A DNA stretch of 64,000 bases, from NCBI RefSeq assembly GCF_900110965.1, contig NZ_FOFO01000004.1, forward strand, positions 1-64,000, given 5' to 3'. The notes under the pieces were generated by a model. That model saw nothing but the letters and a program-made list of their open reading frames with translations, searched no databases and was not told the origin of the DNA. The translations under genes were made by a program, and so were the position numbers. This DNA is from Ectothiorhodospira magna (GTDB lineage Bacteria > Pseudomonadota > Gammaproteobacteria > Ectothiorhodospirales > Ectothiorhodospiraceae). Below, in pieces: positions 24,987 to 35,137 of this stretch (position 1 is its first letter; the number at the start of each line of letters is the position of its first letter).

Positions 24987-25093
24987 TGGCATCTTTATTG
25001 CTTATTTTTTGCCCGGGAGTGTTCCAGTAAAACCATGCATAAAGGTGGTCGTTTGCCCTTGAGTCGAGGTTTTGCGATTACCGGGAGGTCGTG

Positions 25094-26527
25094 ATGTCAA
25101 CAATCAGCGCAATGGGTGTGGGTTCCGGGATTGATATCCGGGGCCTGGTGGATCAGTTGGTGGCCGCCGAGCGTAAGCCCAGGGAAATGCAGATCGAACG
25201 CAGTGAAACCCGGATCAAGGATCAGATGTCCGGGCTGGGCCGGCTTAGAAGCGCCCTGGCCACCTTCGGCGATGCTGCCAATAAATTGAATCAGGCGTCA
25301 ACATTTCGCCAGATTGAAACCAGAGTGACCTCCGAAGGGGTGCTGTCGGCCACCGGCACCAGCACGGCCCCCTTGGGTAATTACGATGTGAATGTGGTCC
25401 ACCTGGCCCAGGCCCAGCGGATGGTCACCCGAGCGGATATGTTCTCTGGTGTGACGGATTTTTCCGCTTCGGGCACCGCCCTGGGGTCCGGGGAGATGAC
25501 CTTCAGTTTTGAGGGCGGTGGCTCTGAAACCATCACCATTGCCGATGGTGCCTCATCGTCCCTGAATAGCTGGGCGGCAGCCATCAATAGCCAGTCCAGC
25601 CGGCTGACGGCATCGGTGGTGGATGATGGCAGTGGTCCCCGGATGATTTTGACTTCTGCCGAGACCGGCCAGGCCAATGCGGTGACGGGGATTGCCGTGA
25701 ATGCCGATGATCCCAGCAGTCTGATCGGAAACTTTGCCGCGACCATGTCCGGTCTGGCCCAGAACGATACCGATGGTGGTTTCACCCTGCTGCGGCAGGC
25801 CCGGGATGCCGAGGTTCAGATCGACGGCATGACGGTGACCCGCAGTACCAACGAGATCAGCAATGCCATCGATGGCGTGACCCTGACCCTGTCCAGCACG
25901 GGGGATAGCCGGGTGATTGTGGGGGAAAAGCAGGGCGCTGCCCGCACAGCGGTGGAGGATTTCGTCAAGGCTTACAATACCCTGATTGGGGAATTTTCCC
26001 GGCTGGGGGCCTTTGACAAGGATTCCAATACCGCCGGTCTGCTTAACGGGGATGCCACCCTGCGGTCGGTCCAGACCCAGCTGTACCGGATCATCAGCGA
26101 TCCGGTGGGGCCGACGGACAGCCCGGTGAGAATCCTGGCGGATATGGGCATCAGTACCGAAAAGGACGGCACCCTTAAAATTGATGATGCCCGGCTGACC
26201 CAGCGGCTGTCGGAGGATCGGGAAGCCCTGGTCAGTTTCTTCACCGATGGGGATCATGGTCTGGCCAAGCGCCTGGGGGGGTTCGTGGATAACTTCACGG
26301 GCCGGGACAGCCCCATCAATTCCCGTAACGACAGTCTGCAACGGCAATTGCGGGGCATCGAGGATCAGCGGGAACGGCTGGATTACAGCATGGAGCGCCT
26401 GGAGATGCGGCTGATTTCCCAGTTTTCCGCCATGGACGCCATGGTGGCGCAGATGAACCAGACCAGTGATTTTCTCAGTAATCAGATGGCTTTGATGCAG
26501 GCCAATACCCGGGCCGCCCGTCGCTAG
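25094..26527 (+). CDS. fliD: Flagellar filament cap protein FliD (HAP2)
   Basis: 477 residues from the ATG at 25094 (GTG at 25091 is an alternative; GGGAGG is upstream). The FliD N-terminus is typical (MGVGSGIDIRGLVDQLVAAERKPREMQIERSE). The central domain is variable, and the C-terminal FliD_C domain ends in a helical region (LQRQLRGIEDQRERLDYSMERLEMRLISQFSAMDAMVAQMNQTSDFLSNQM is the usual closing block). FliD forms the pentameric cap that folds exported flagellin at the filament tip. Confidence 0.97.
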   Translation: MSTISAMGVGSGIDIRGLVDQLVAAERKPREMQIERSETRIKDQMSGLGRLRSALATFGDAANKLNQASTFRQIETRVTSEGVLSATGTSTAPLGNYDVNVVHLAQAQRMVTRADMFSGVTDFSASGTALGSGEMTFSFEGGGSETITIADGASSSLNSWAAAINSQSSRLTASVVDDGSGPRMILTSAETGQANAVTGIAVNADDPSSLIGNFAATMSGLAQNDTDGGFTLLRQARDAEVQIDGMTVTRSTNEISNAIDGVTLTLSSTGDSRVIVGEKQGAARTAVEDFVKAYNTLIGEFSRLGAFDKDSNTAGLLNGDATLRSVQTQLYRIISDPVGPTDSPVRILADMGISTEKDGTLKIDDARLTQRLSEDREALVSFFTDGDHGLAKRLGGFVDNFTGRDSPINSRNDSLQRQLRGIEDQRERLDYSMERLEMRLISQFSAMDAMVAQMNQTSDFLSNQMALMQANTRAARR

Positions 26528-26610
26528 TGTGGCTTCAGATTTTGCCCCATTGGCCGACATAGGGTCAGAAGCGTTAAGATGTTTTGAGCCTTTTGACCGG
26601 GAGGATGGCC

Positions 26611-27075
26611 ATGCATAAAGCGATCAATCAATATCAGCAGGTGGGCGCCGCTGGCGCCACCTTTGCTGATCCCCATCGTCTGATCGAGATGCTGTTTGAC
26701 GGCGGTATCGATCGATTGGCCCAGGCGCGGGGTGCCGTGATGCATGGCAACCGGGCCGCGAAGATCAAGCTGATTGGCAAAGCCTTTGACATCATCGGGG
26801 GACTCAGGGGCGGACTGGATCTGGAACGGGGTGAGATTGCCCAGAATCTGGATGCCCTGTATGACTACATGCAGCGGCGGTTGGTGGTCGCCAATGCCAG
26901 GGATGATGTGGAGATCATTGACGAGGTGTCGCAGTTGCTGGCGGAGATTCGGGATGCGTGGAAGTCCATTCCCATGGAGGCCCGCAAGAATCCCCAGGCC
27001 CATTTGAATACGCCAGTGGCTGAGCCGGTGGCCGAGGTGTCCCAGGTCTCCGGCGAGGAAAGCCGCTCATCTTAA
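26611..27075 (+). CDS. fliS: Flagellin export chaperone FliS
   Basis: 154 residues. The ATG at 26611 is preferred, because GGGAGG lies 6 bases before it and directly abuts the earlier ATG at 26605. The family core is clear: INQYQQVGAAGATFADPHRLIEMLFDGGIDRLAQARGA, then the helix with YDYMQRRLVVANARDDVEIIDEV. FliS binds the C-terminal D0 helix of flagellin in the cytoplasm and prevents premature polymerisation. The C-terminal 25 residues are an extra low-complexity tail (PVAEPVAEVSQVSGEES). Confidence 0.96.
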   Translation: MHKAINQYQQVGAAGATFADPHRLIEMLFDGGIDRLAQARGAVMHGNRAAKIKLIGKAFDIIGGLRGGLDLERGEIAQNLDALYDYMQRRLVVANARDDVEIIDEVSQLLAEIRDAWKSIPMEARKNPQAHLNTPVAEPVAEVSQVSGEESRSS

Positions 27076-27093
27076 AAAAGGGGAACCCCCTTC

Positions 27094-28341
27094 ATGACCC
27101 GAGCATTCGTACCCAGTTACCTGGAGGACTTTCGCTGCGATGGCCCCAACTGTCCCGACAACTGTTGTCAGGGCAGTTGGAGAATCAGTGTGGACGAGTT
27201 GCATTTTAAACGTCTGCGAGCGGTTCATGACCGGGAACTGACCCCCTTGATCAAGAAGTACGTCAAGCGCAATCGCAGGGGGGACAATGATCAAAATTAT
27301 GGCAAGCTGGTGCTGGACAAAAAAAAGCGCCAGTGTGTGTTTTTGACCCCCGAGAAGTTCTGCGGCATCCAGCAAAAGCTGGGAGAGCGTCATCTTTGTA
27401 ATGTCTGCATGATTTATCCCCGCTCCACCGCCTTCATCAAGGGATTTCCCCTGGAGCGGTTTTTGAGTTTTTCCTGTCCTCTGGCGGCAAAAACCGCCTT
27501 GCTCCGACCCCAGGGGATTGATTTTTTGGAAACCGATATTGATATCACTGAACGTCACCTGTTCAGTTGTGTTCTAGATTTTGACCAGGAGCGCAAGACC
27601 CGCCCCTATGTGGATTATTTTTTCGAGTTGCGGGCGTTTACGGTGCAGGTGCTCAAAACCCGTGATTTTCAGCTTTGGGAACGGTTGATCGTGCTGGGGA
27701 TGTTTTATGCCCGGCTGCAGGAGGTGGTGAATCAAGGGGATTATCACGCCATTCCTGCTGAAATCGACACCTGCACCCATCGGATCGTCTCCAATCTGTA
27801 TCAGGAATTTCTGGCGGATGTGCCTGCCAATCCCACGGTGCAGATGGAGATGGCCCGTCAGATCATCGAGGCCAAGTCCCAGATGGATGCCAAATCCGGG
27901 CAGGTGGAATCCCTGGCCGGGGTGATGGAGGATTTTGCCACGGGGATCGGTTTTGACCCGGAGCAGACCCTGGATGACAACACCCGGCGTTACCAGCAGG
28001 TCTATGAGCAATGGTATCTGCCATTTATGGGGTCACGGGAGTACATTCTCGAAAATTATCTGGTGAATTATGTCTTCATCCGGCTTTTCCCCCTGACCCA
28101 GAAAACCCTGTTTGACAGTTACGGGATGATGGTGCTGAGTTTTGCCCTGATCAAATTGCTGTTGATCGGGCGGGCCGGGGTGAGAAAAGCGGAGTTTGAC
28201 GAGACTGACGTGGTGATGGTGATCCAGAAGTTTGTCAAGTCGGTGGAGCATAACCAGGGGTTTGTGACCTGGGTGTATCAGGAAATGGAAAAGCAGAATC
28301 TGTTGACCATGGCTCACATGGCCATTTTGATCAAAAATTGA
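27094..28341 (+). CDS. fliB: FliB-type flagellin lysine N-methylase
   Basis: 415 residues. Cysteines at 15, 20, 24 and 25 (RCDGPNCPDNCCQGSW), a second cluster (KRQCVFLTPEKFCGI) and a third (HLCNVCMIYPR) give the FliB-family pattern, thought to hold a metal cluster. FliB methylates lysines on flagellin in Salmonella. Position directly after fliS supports the same role here. The C-terminal part is helical, with a hydrophobic stretch (MMVLSFALIKLLLIG). It ends in a TGA overlapping an ATG at 28341. Confidence 0.9.
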   Translation: MTRAFVPSYLEDFRCDGPNCPDNCCQGSWRISVDELHFKRLRAVHDRELTPLIKKYVKRNRRGDNDQNYGKLVLDKKKRQCVFLTPEKFCGIQQKLGERHLCNVCMIYPRSTAFIKGFPLERFLSFSCPLAAKTALLRPQGIDFLETDIDITERHLFSCVLDFDQERKTRPYVDYFFELRAFTVQVLKTRDFQLWERLIVLGMFYARLQEVVNQGDYHAIPAEIDTCTHRIVSNLYQEFLADVPANPTVQMEMARQIIEAKSQMDAKSGQVESLAGVMEDFATGIGFDPEQTLDDNTRRYQQVYEQWYLPFMGSREYILENYLVNYVFIRLFPLTQKTLFDSYGMMVLSFALIKLLLIGRAGVRKAEFDETDVVMVIQKFVKSVEHNQGFVTWVYQEMEKQNLLTMAHMAILIKN

Positions 28342-28358
28342 TGGCAGGAATCGGCGTT

Positions 28359-28712
28359 ATGGCATCGGGTAGTGATGAAATCGAAGCGATCATGGCCGCC
28401 GCTGAGGCACTGGAGGCCTTGTCCCGGCGTAGTCTTGAGCTGGCGCGGCAGGAAGACTGGGATAATGTCGCCCTCAATGAGGCGGAGCGCACCGCGCTGG
28501 CTCAGCGTATTCAGGTGGGGGAGCTGGCCTTGTCAGCAGAGGACGGGGTCGGAGAGAAGCTGTTTGAGCGGTTACAGGCCATTCAGGCTTTGGACCAGGA
28601 ATTGCTGCCGCTGCTGGAGCAGGCCAGGGACGAGGCAGGCCGGGCGCTGCGCCAGGCAAAGCACAGCGCAGCCGGGGCCAGAATGTATGCCAGGGTGGAA
28701 CAGGGAGAGTGA
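28359..28712 (+). CDS. Small helical protein, FliT-like
   Basis: 117 residues from the ATG at 28359 (AGGAA 8 bases upstream); a start at 28341 overlapping the fliB stop is possible. The sequence is all-helical and acidic (LEALSRRSLELARQEDWDNVALNEAERTAL), and its length and position after fliS fit the FliT/FliD-chaperone group. The similarity is weak and identity is inferred from context. Confidence 0.7.
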   Translation: MASGSDEIEAIMAAAEALEALSRRSLELARQEDWDNVALNEAERTALAQRIQVGELALSAEDGVGEKLFERLQAIQALDQELLPLLEQARDEAGRALRQAKHSAAGARMYARVEQGE

Positions 28713-28723
28713 CGGGTTTTTGA

Positions 28724-31024
28724 TTATTCTTCTTGAGTTTCCCGCCGCTTGTCCGCCTGATTGGCATCCACCACTGCCAGGGCGGTGATGTTCACCAGGC
28801 GGCGCACCGAGGCGGTTTCGTTGAGGATATGTACCGGGCGGGCAGAACCCAGCAGGATCGGGCCAACGCTGATGCCTTCACCACTGGCGGCCTTGAGCAG
28901 ATTGAAGGAAATGTTGGCGGCGTCGATGTTGGGCATCACCAGCAGATTGGCCTCGCCCTTGAGCCGACAGCCCTGAATCAGTTGTTCCCGAATGTCTTCC
29001 TTGAGCGCCGCATCGGCGTGCATTTCTCCATCCACTTCCAGATCCGGGTCCAGGGTTTCCAGCAGACTCCTGGCCTGACTCATTTTGCGGGCGGCTTCGG
29101 AAGGGACGCTGCCAAAATTGGAATGGGACACCAGGGCCACCTTGGGCGTGAGGCCAAAATTACGCACTTCTTCGGCGGCCATCAGGGTGATTTCGGCAAC
29201 GGTGGCGGCGTCTGGGTTCTCGTTGACGTAGGTGTCACATAAAAACAGGGTGCGATGGGGCAGCATCAGCAGGTTCATGGTGGCAAAGGTCTGGACACCA
29301 GGGGCCAGACCGATGACATCCTTGATGAACTGAAGATGATAACCATGCTGGCCCACCATGCCGCAGACCATGGCGTCGGCGTCGCCGTTGCGTAACAGCA
29401 TGGCGCTGATGAGGGTGTTGTTGCTGCGGATGCGATATTTGGCAATGTCCGGGGTGATGCCCTTGCGTCCCATGATGTCATGGTATTCAGCCCACAGGGT
29501 CCGAAACCGGCCATCGGAGGCCGGGTTGACCAGTTCAAAATCCTCACCAGGGCGCAGGTTCAGGCCAATGCGTTCAATGCGGGATTCGATCACTTCCGGG
29601 CGACCCACCACAATGGGATGGGCCAGACCTTCTTCCAGTACGGTTTGCACCGCCCGCAATACCCGCTCGTCTTCCCCTTCGGCATAGATCACCCGCCGGG
29701 GGGCGGCCTTGGCGGCGGCAAATACCGGTTTCATCACAAAACCGGACTGATAGACAAAATTGTTCAGGTGGTCCCGGTAGGTCCACAGGGCGTCCATGGG
29801 GGCCGTGGCCACCCCGGAGTCCATGGCCGCCTTGGCCACCATGGGGGCAATCTTGACAATCAGACGGGGGTCGAAGGGTTTGGGAATCAGGTAATTGGCA
29901 CCAAATCGCAGCCCTTCATCCCCGTAGGCTTTGGCCACCACGTCGGAGGGTTCTGCCCTGGCCAGTTCCGCCAGGGATTTGACCGCCGCAATCTGCATTT
30001 CCTTGGTGATGGTGGTGGCGCCTACATCCAGGGCGCCCCGGAAAATGAACGGGAAACACAGGACATTATTCACCTGATTGGGGTAATCGGAACGTCCGGT
30101 GGCGATCATGGCATCATCCCGCACCGCCATGACTTCTTCGGGCAGGATTTCCGGGTCCGGGTTGGCCAGGGCCATGATCAGGGGATTGGGGGCCATGCGG
30201 GCCACCATGTCGGGTTTGAGTACCCCGCCAGCGGATAGCCCCAAAAAGACATCGGCGCCGTCGATGATCTGGCCCAGGGTGCGGGCGTCGGTGGATTTGG
30301 CGTAGCGGGCCTTGTAGCTGTCCATGTCTTCGGGGCGGCCCTGATAGACCACGCCATGAATGTCACTGATCCAGATGTTGTCTTCGGGCAGGCCCATGGT
30401 CACCAGCAGGTCCAGGCAGGCCAGGGCGGCAGCGCCGGCGCCGGAGGTGACCAGTTTGATGCTGGTGAGGTCTTTGCGGGTGAGCTGCATGGCATTGAGG
30501 ACGGCGGCGGCCACCACGATGGCAGTGCCATGCTGGTCGTCATGAAAGACCGGAATACGCATCCGTTCCCGCAGTTTTTGCTCGATATAAAAACATTCCG
30601 GGGCCTTGATGTCTTCCAGGTTGATGCCGCCGAAGGTGGGTTCCATGGCGGCGATGATGTCCACCAGTTTGGACGGGTCCTGTTCGTCCAGTTCGATATC
30701 GAATACGTCGATATTGGCGAATTTTTTGAACAGGACGCCTTTGCCTTCCATAACCGGCTTGGCCGCCAGCGGGCCGACGGCACCCAGGCCCAGAACGGCG
30801 GTGCCGTTGGTGATCACCCCCACCAGATTGGCCCTGGCGGTGAGGCGGCTGACCTGGCTGGGGTCCTGGGCAATCAGGCGGGAGGCTGCCGCCACACCGG
30901 GGGAGTAGGCCAGGGCCAGATCCCGCTGATTGGTGAGTCCCTTGGTGGGCACCACCGAAATCTTGCCGGGGGTGGGATAGTAGTGGTAATCCAGTGCGGC
31001 CTGGTCCAGGGAGGTTTTGTCCAT
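28724..31024 (-). CDS. maeB: NADP-dependent malic enzyme with phosphotransacetylase-like domain
   Basis: 766 residues, the normal length for MaeB. Residues about 1-430 are the malic enzyme part ([52 protein letters not shown] for NAD(P) binding; [12 protein letters not shown]). Residues about 430-760 are a phosphate acetyltransferase-like domain that usually acts in regulation rather than catalysis. It converts malate to pyruvate with NADPH production. Convergent with the flagellar genes, with only 11 bases between stops. No operon partner. Confidence 0.96.
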   Translation of the reverse strand: MDKTSLDQAALDYHYYPTPGKISVVPTKGLTNQRDLALAYSPGVAAASRLIAQDPSQVSRLTARANLVGVITNGTAVLGLGAVGPLAAKPVMEGKGVLFKKFANIDVFDIELDEQDPSKLVDIIAAMEPTFGGINLEDIKAPECFYIEQKLRERMRIPVFHDDQHGTAIVVAAAVLNAMQLTRKDLTSIKLVTSGAGAAALACLDLLVTMGLPEDNIWISDIHGVVYQGRPEDMDSYKARYAKSTDARTLGQIIDGADVFLGLSAGGVLKPDMVARMAPNPLIMALANPDPEILPEEVMAVRDDAMIATGRSDYPNQVNNVLCFPFIFRGALDVGATTITKEMQIAAVKSLAELARAEPSDVVAKAYGDEGLRFGANYLIPKPFDPRLIVKIAPMVAKAAMDSGVATAPMDALWTYRDHLNNFVYQSGFVMKPVFAAAKAAPRRVIYAEGEDERVLRAVQTVLEEGLAHPIVVGRPEVIESRIERIGLNLRPGEDFELVNPASDGRFRTLWAEYHDIMGRKGITPDIAKYRIRSNNTLISAMLLRNGDADAMVCGMVGQHGYHLQFIKDVIGLAPGVQTFATMNLLMLPHRTLFLCDTYVNENPDAATVAEITLMAAEEVRNFGLTPKVALVSHSNFGSVPSEAARKMSQARSLLETLDPDLEVDGEMHADAALKEDIREQLIQGCRLKGEANLLVMPNIDAANISFNLLKAASGEGISVGPILLGSARPVHILNETASVRRLVNITALAVVDANQADKRRETQEE

Positions 31025-31185
31025 TGGGGCGGTGAATCTCTGCGGCTATCGAAATGGAGATAATGGGCGTATTATCAGGGTTCGGGAGATTTTTCGCATC
31101 CAGGAGCAGGCAGGCATCTTTGGATTCCTGGTCACCTGCGATTTAACATAATAGACATTATGCGTACCTTTTGCCGTCAGGACCC

Positions 31186-32535
31186 TCAATCCCGGCAGGC
31201 CAGGTCAATGCCTTCGGCCAGCACCTGGGCCAAAAACTGAATCTGTGCCTCGGTGATCACATAGGGGGGCATCAAATAACTCACATGACCCAGGGGGCGT
31301 AGCAAGGCGCCCCGACGCAATCCGTGCTGGTAAAGGGTGAGGCCCCGCCGTTCCTGCCAGGGGTAAGGTTCACCGGTGGCCTTGTTCTTGACCATTTCCA
31401 CTGCCGCGATCATGCCGTGCTGACGGACTTCTGCCACATGGGGATGGTCCTTCAAAGGAGCCAGGGATTCGGCCATGACCTGGGCCAGCCGGTGGTTGCG
31501 CTGAATGACATCCTCTCGCTCGAACAGGTCCAGGGTGGCCAGTGCCGCAGTGCAGGCCAGTGGATTGGCGGTATAGGAATGAGAATGCAAAAAAGCTGTC
31601 AGGCGTGTGTAGTCGTCATAAAAAGCATCGTAGATCAGGTCATGGGTCAAGACGACAGACAAGGGGAGGTAGCCCCCTGTCAATCCTTTGGACAGGCACA
31701 AAAAATCCGGTGTCATGATGGCCTGTTCACAGGCAAACAGGGTTCCGGTTCGACCAAATCCCACCGCGATTTCATCGGCGATGAGGTGAACACCGTAGTG
31801 GTCGCAGGCATCGCGTAACAGTTGCAGATACCGGGGATGGTACATGCGCATTCCCCCGGCACATTGCACCAGGGGTTCAACAATCACGGCGCAGGTTTCC
31901 TGGGCGTGTTTTTCCAGGGTGCTTTCCATGACCTTAAACATGCGCTCGGCCACCTGTTCACAGCTTTCTCCAGGTTTTCGTCCAAAACAGTCCGGGCCAG
32001 GTACGGTGATCACCTCCATCAACAGCGGCCCGTAGGTGGATTTGTACAAAGGCACGTCCCCCACCGCCAGGGCGCCGAGGGTTTCTCCGTGGTAGCTGTT
32101 GGACAGGCAGATAAACCGGTTTTTTTTCTTGTGACCCCGGTTGTGCCAGTAGTGAAAACTCATTTTCAGGGCAACTTCCACTGCGGCAGAACCGTTATCG
32201 GCATAAAAACAGCGGCTCAGCCCCGGCGGGGTGATGGCCACCAATCGCTCGGATAATCTCACCACCGGTTCATGGGTGAATCCCGCCAAAATCACATGCT
32301 CCAGATCCGCCATCTGGCGACGGATGGCTGCATTGATATAGGGGTGGGCATGGCCGAATAGATTGACCCACCAGGAACTGATGGCATCCAGGTAACGGTT
32401 ACCGTCAAAATCTTCCAGCCACACCCCCTCTCCACGTTGAATCGGGATCATGGGTAGGTGTTCGTGGTCTTTCATTTGGGTGCAGGGATGCCAGACAACA
32501 GCCAGATCCCGGCGGGTCAGGTCGTGATTGTTCAT
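31186..32535 (-). CDS. bioA: Adenosylmethionine-8-amino-7-oxononanoate aminotransferase
   Basis: 449 residues from the ATG at 32535; the frame is open 21 codons further but without homology. Class III aminotransferase with WHPCTQMKDHE at the N-terminus, the SNSYHGETLGALAVGD block and the PLP lysine in FLCLSKGLTGGYLPLS. It converts KAPA to DAPA in biotin synthesis using S-adenosylmethionine as amino donor. No other bio gene is in the window. A weak ribosome site (GAG) precedes the ATG. Confidence 0.95.
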   Translation of the reverse strand: MNNHDLTRRDLAVVWHPCTQMKDHEHLPMIPIQRGEGVWLEDFDGNRYLDAISSWWVNLFGHAHPYINAAIRRQMADLEHVILAGFTHEPVVRLSERLVAITPPGLSRCFYADNGSAAVEVALKMSFHYWHNRGHKKKNRFICLSNSYHGETLGALAVGDVPLYKSTYGPLLMEVITVPGPDCFGRKPGESCEQVAERMFKVMESTLEKHAQETCAVIVEPLVQCAGGMRMYHPRYLQLLRDACDHYGVHLIADEIAVGFGRTGTLFACEQAIMTPDFLCLSKGLTGGYLPLSVVLTHDLIYDAFYDDYTRLTAFLHSHSYTANPLACTAALATLDLFEREDVIQRNHRLAQVMAESLAPLKDHPHVAEVRQHGMIAAVEMVKNKATGEPYPWQERRGLTLYQHGLRRGALLRPLGHVSYLMPPYVITEAQIQFLAQVLAEGIDLACRD

Positions 32536-32653
32536 AACAATACTCAAAAAGCGGCAAAAAAAAGGCTGGATCGGAACAGCTCCGAACCAGCCATGCATAT
32601 GATGGGTACCGACTTTGCTGGTGCCGGGTCCATGTCATGATTCGCTCTTTAGA

Positions 32654-34048
32654 TCAACCCGGCCCGGTTTTGCCGGCATTCCCCTTGAGGCGGGGCGCGT
32701 TGATGGCGGCATACTCGTCCTCGAAGAAGAACTTTTCCTCCCCAAAAGCGGGTTTGAGATGATTGAGCCAGGTGGCTGTTTCATCATAGCGTGCAAAAAA
32801 TGGACGTTGCACCCAATCGGGGTTACGCCCCTGGATGAAGCGCAGCACAAAAACCTTTTCTCCATGAATGTCCGTCACGCCCTGGATTTCTACCTTGCCA
32901 GGACCGGCACTCATGGAAGGGCCTCTGGCGGTGCGGGCAAGACCGGACACTTGAGACATGGCATCACGATAAATTTCCCACGCCCGCGCCAAGGGAACTT
33001 CAAAGTAGCGACGGGCGCCGGTGTCCCGTTCCCCAAACATATAATAAGGTATGATCCCCAAGCGAACCTGGGTTTGCCACATACGCGCCCAGGTGTCAGC
33101 ATCATCATTGATGTGGGCCAGCAAGGGGCCCTGACTGCGGATCTCGGCCCCGGTGGCACGTATCCGACGGATGGCTTCCCTGGCTACCGGCGTTTCCATC
33201 TCCCGCCAATGGTTATAGTGGGCCATCAAGGCCACATGCTTGCCCGCTTTCACCAGACGTTCCAGCAACATCAGCAGATCATCGGCGTCGGCATCATTCA
33301 CAAACCGATGGGGCCAGAAAGTGAGCGCCTTGGTGCCGATGCGAATGGTTTGAACATGATCCAGTTCCGGGGCCATCAATGGTTCAAGATACTGGGCCAG
33401 ATGCCGGGTCTTCATGACCATGGGATCTCCCCCCGTCATCAGCAGATCCGTCACCTCTGAATGAGCGCGCAGGTAATGGAGTAATTCGTCCCCCTGGTTG
33501 GAGGCAATGCGCAGTGCTTTGTCCCCTACAAACTGGGCCCAGCGAAAACAGAAGGTGCAATAAGCATGACAGGTTTGTCCCTGGGTGGGGAAAAACAACA
33601 CGGTTTCTCTGTATTTATGCTGCAACCCTTCAAGAGGCTGGCCATTGAGCACCGGCCGGTTGAGCTCCAGCTGACCTGCCGGATGGGGATTAAGGCCTTG
33701 GCGCAACGTCTGGGCCAGGGCAGCTATCTCTGCCCGTTCGGCACCACGGCGGTGCAACTGGGCCATGCGCTCATAGGCGTCAGGGTCAAGCATGTCCCGC
33801 TGGGGAAAGGTCAATTGATAGATCGGGTCATCAGGTACCCGTTCCCAGTCGATCAGTTCATCAATAATGTATCCATTGACCCGAAACGGCAGCACACTGG
33901 CCACCACCTTCATTTCAAAGCGCTGGGCTTCGGACAGACGGGCTAATGGGGGAATCTGCTCCAAATTCCGTTCGGTGTAGACCTTGAAGGGACGAGATTT
34001 GATCTCTTGCAGTGCTTCGTGTCGGTAAAAATTAAGGACAGAACTCAT
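32654..34048 (-). CDS. KamA-family radical SAM aminomutase-like protein
   Basis: 464 residues. The radical SAM motif CHAYCTFC has cysteines at 160, 164 and 167. It sits in the KamA/lysine 2,3-aminomutase context (LMTGGDPMVMKTRHLAQYLEPL; RIGTKALTFWPHRF; HYNHWREM). KamA proteins move an amino group using PLP and SAM; typical substrates are lysine or an elongation-factor lysine (EpmB). At 464 residues it is longer than EpmB, and the substrate is unknown. Start with CGGAGG upstream. The last 40 residues (KFFFEDEYAAINAPRLKGNAG) extend beyond the core. Confidence 0.87.
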   Translation of the reverse strand: MSSVLNFYRHEALQEIKSRPFKVYTERNLEQIPPLARLSEAQRFEMKVVASVLPFRVNGYIIDELIDWERVPDDPIYQLTFPQRDMLDPDAYERMAQLHRRGAERAEIAALAQTLRQGLNPHPAGQLELNRPVLNGQPLEGLQHKYRETVLFFPTQGQTCHAYCTFCFRWAQFVGDKALRIASNQGDELLHYLRAHSEVTDLLMTGGDPMVMKTRHLAQYLEPLMAPELDHVQTIRIGTKALTFWPHRFVNDADADDLLMLLERLVKAGKHVALMAHYNHWREMETPVAREAIRRIRATGAEIRSQGPLLAHINDDADTWARMWQTQVRLGIIPYYMFGERDTGARRYFEVPLARAWEIYRDAMSQVSGLARTARGPSMSAGPGKVEIQGVTDIHGEKVFVLRFIQGRNPDWVQRPFFARYDETATWLNHLKPAFGEEKFFFEDEYAAINAPRLKGNAGKTGPG

Positions 34049-34348
34049 GACGCCTCCGATACGCTGTGATCAGATCAGACGAAAAATCAATCTTGATCCA
34101 GTGGGAAGAACGGGCGCCGCAGGCGTGCCAGCCCTGATCTCCGGAAAGGACCGCATGCTGATGGCGGTCACAAGATATGCTGTGGCCAGGATGGCCTGAG
34201 AGCAAAGAGACGCAACCCTAACAAATCAGGCACGGTCATTGCAAATTGAAGCCGCCGTTGTGCCTGGTCAGGGGGAAGGGTGATCTGGCCATGATGACGG
34301 CCTTTGCCCAGGCTGCCGACAGGGGGTTTTGCCGGAATTTATCGGGAT
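34049..34348. other. Intergenic gap, no gene found
   Basis: About 300 bases between the aminomutase start and the tatD stop. The right part holds only short antisense-type frames. The left 50 bases should contain the aminomutase promoter and ribosome site. No clear terminator, RNA or repeat is visible. Confidence 0.5.
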
Positions 34349-35125
34349 TTATGCCCCAGAACCAAACAGTTTTCGATAATTGTCTGTAGTCAGTGCAGCC
34401 AGATGATCCAGGCTGTCGCCTCTGAGGGTGGCCAGACATTCCGCCACATGCCGGACTAAAGCGGGATGGTTGAGCTTGCCCCGAAACGGTACCGGGGCCA
34501 GGTAAGGGGCGTCGGTTTCCACCAGGAGCCGATCCGCTGGCACCTGGCGTGCCACATCCCGTAATGGTGCGGCATTGCGGAACGTGACAATGCCGGAAAA
34601 AGACAGATAAAACCCCAGGTCCAGCGCCTCACGGGCCATGTCCCAGTCCTCGGTGAAACAGTGCAGTACGCCGCCCACATCGCCGGCGTTTTCTTCCCTG
34701 AGAATAGCCAGGGTATCGGCCCGGGCATCCCGACTATGGACGATCAGCGGCTTGCCCGTTGCTCGGGCGGCCTGTACATGCACCCGAAACCGTTCCCGCT
34801 GCCATTGAAGATCACCGGTATTGTAGTGGTAATCCAGCCCGGTCTCGCCAATGGCCACCACATTCGGGTCGGCCGCCAGCGCGACCAGCCTGTCTACGGT
34901 CGGTTCATCCCCTTGTCGGGTACTGGGATGAACCCCTACCGAGCAGGAGACTTGTGGATAACGGGCCGCCAGGTCTTGAATTGTCGAAACATGCTGCATA
35001 TCAATACAGACACACAGCATGTGTTCAACGCCGGCGGCGGCAGCGGCATCCATGAGACAGTCCATGTCTCCATCAAATCCGCTCAAGTCGATACGATCCA
35101 GGTGGCAGTGGGAGTCAATGAGCAT
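34349..35125 (-). CDS. TatD family metal-dependent hydrolase
   Basis: 258 residues. The N-terminal metal-binding IDSHCHLD, the central GETGLDYHY and VHSRDA, the FTEDWD region and the C-terminal ETDAPYLAP are all family signatures of this TIM-barrel DNase/hydrolase group (YcfH type). It is the last gene of the fab-mltG-tmk-holB-pilZ unit, as in many gammaproteobacteria. Physiological substrate uncertain; 3'-5' exonuclease and D-aminoacyl-tRNA deacylase activities are known in the family. Confidence 0.95.
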   Translation of the reverse strand: MLIDSHCHLDRIDLSGFDGDMDCLMDAAAAAGVEHMLCVCIDMQHVSTIQDLAARYPQVSCSVGVHPSTRQGDEPTVDRLVALAADPNVVAIGETGLDYHYNTGDLQWQRERFRVHVQAARATGKPLIVHSRDARADTLAILREENAGDVGGVLHCFTEDWDMAREALDLGFYLSFSGIVTFRNAAPLRDVARQVPADRLLVETDAPYLAPVPFRGKLNHPALVRHVAECLATLRGDSLDHLAALTTDNYRKLFGSGA

Positions 35126-35137
35126 GAGTCTATTGGC

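Noticed and set aside
25553-26560. 335-residue minus-strand open frame over fliD
   Set aside because: Antisense shadow of fliD, low complexity in histidine and glycine.
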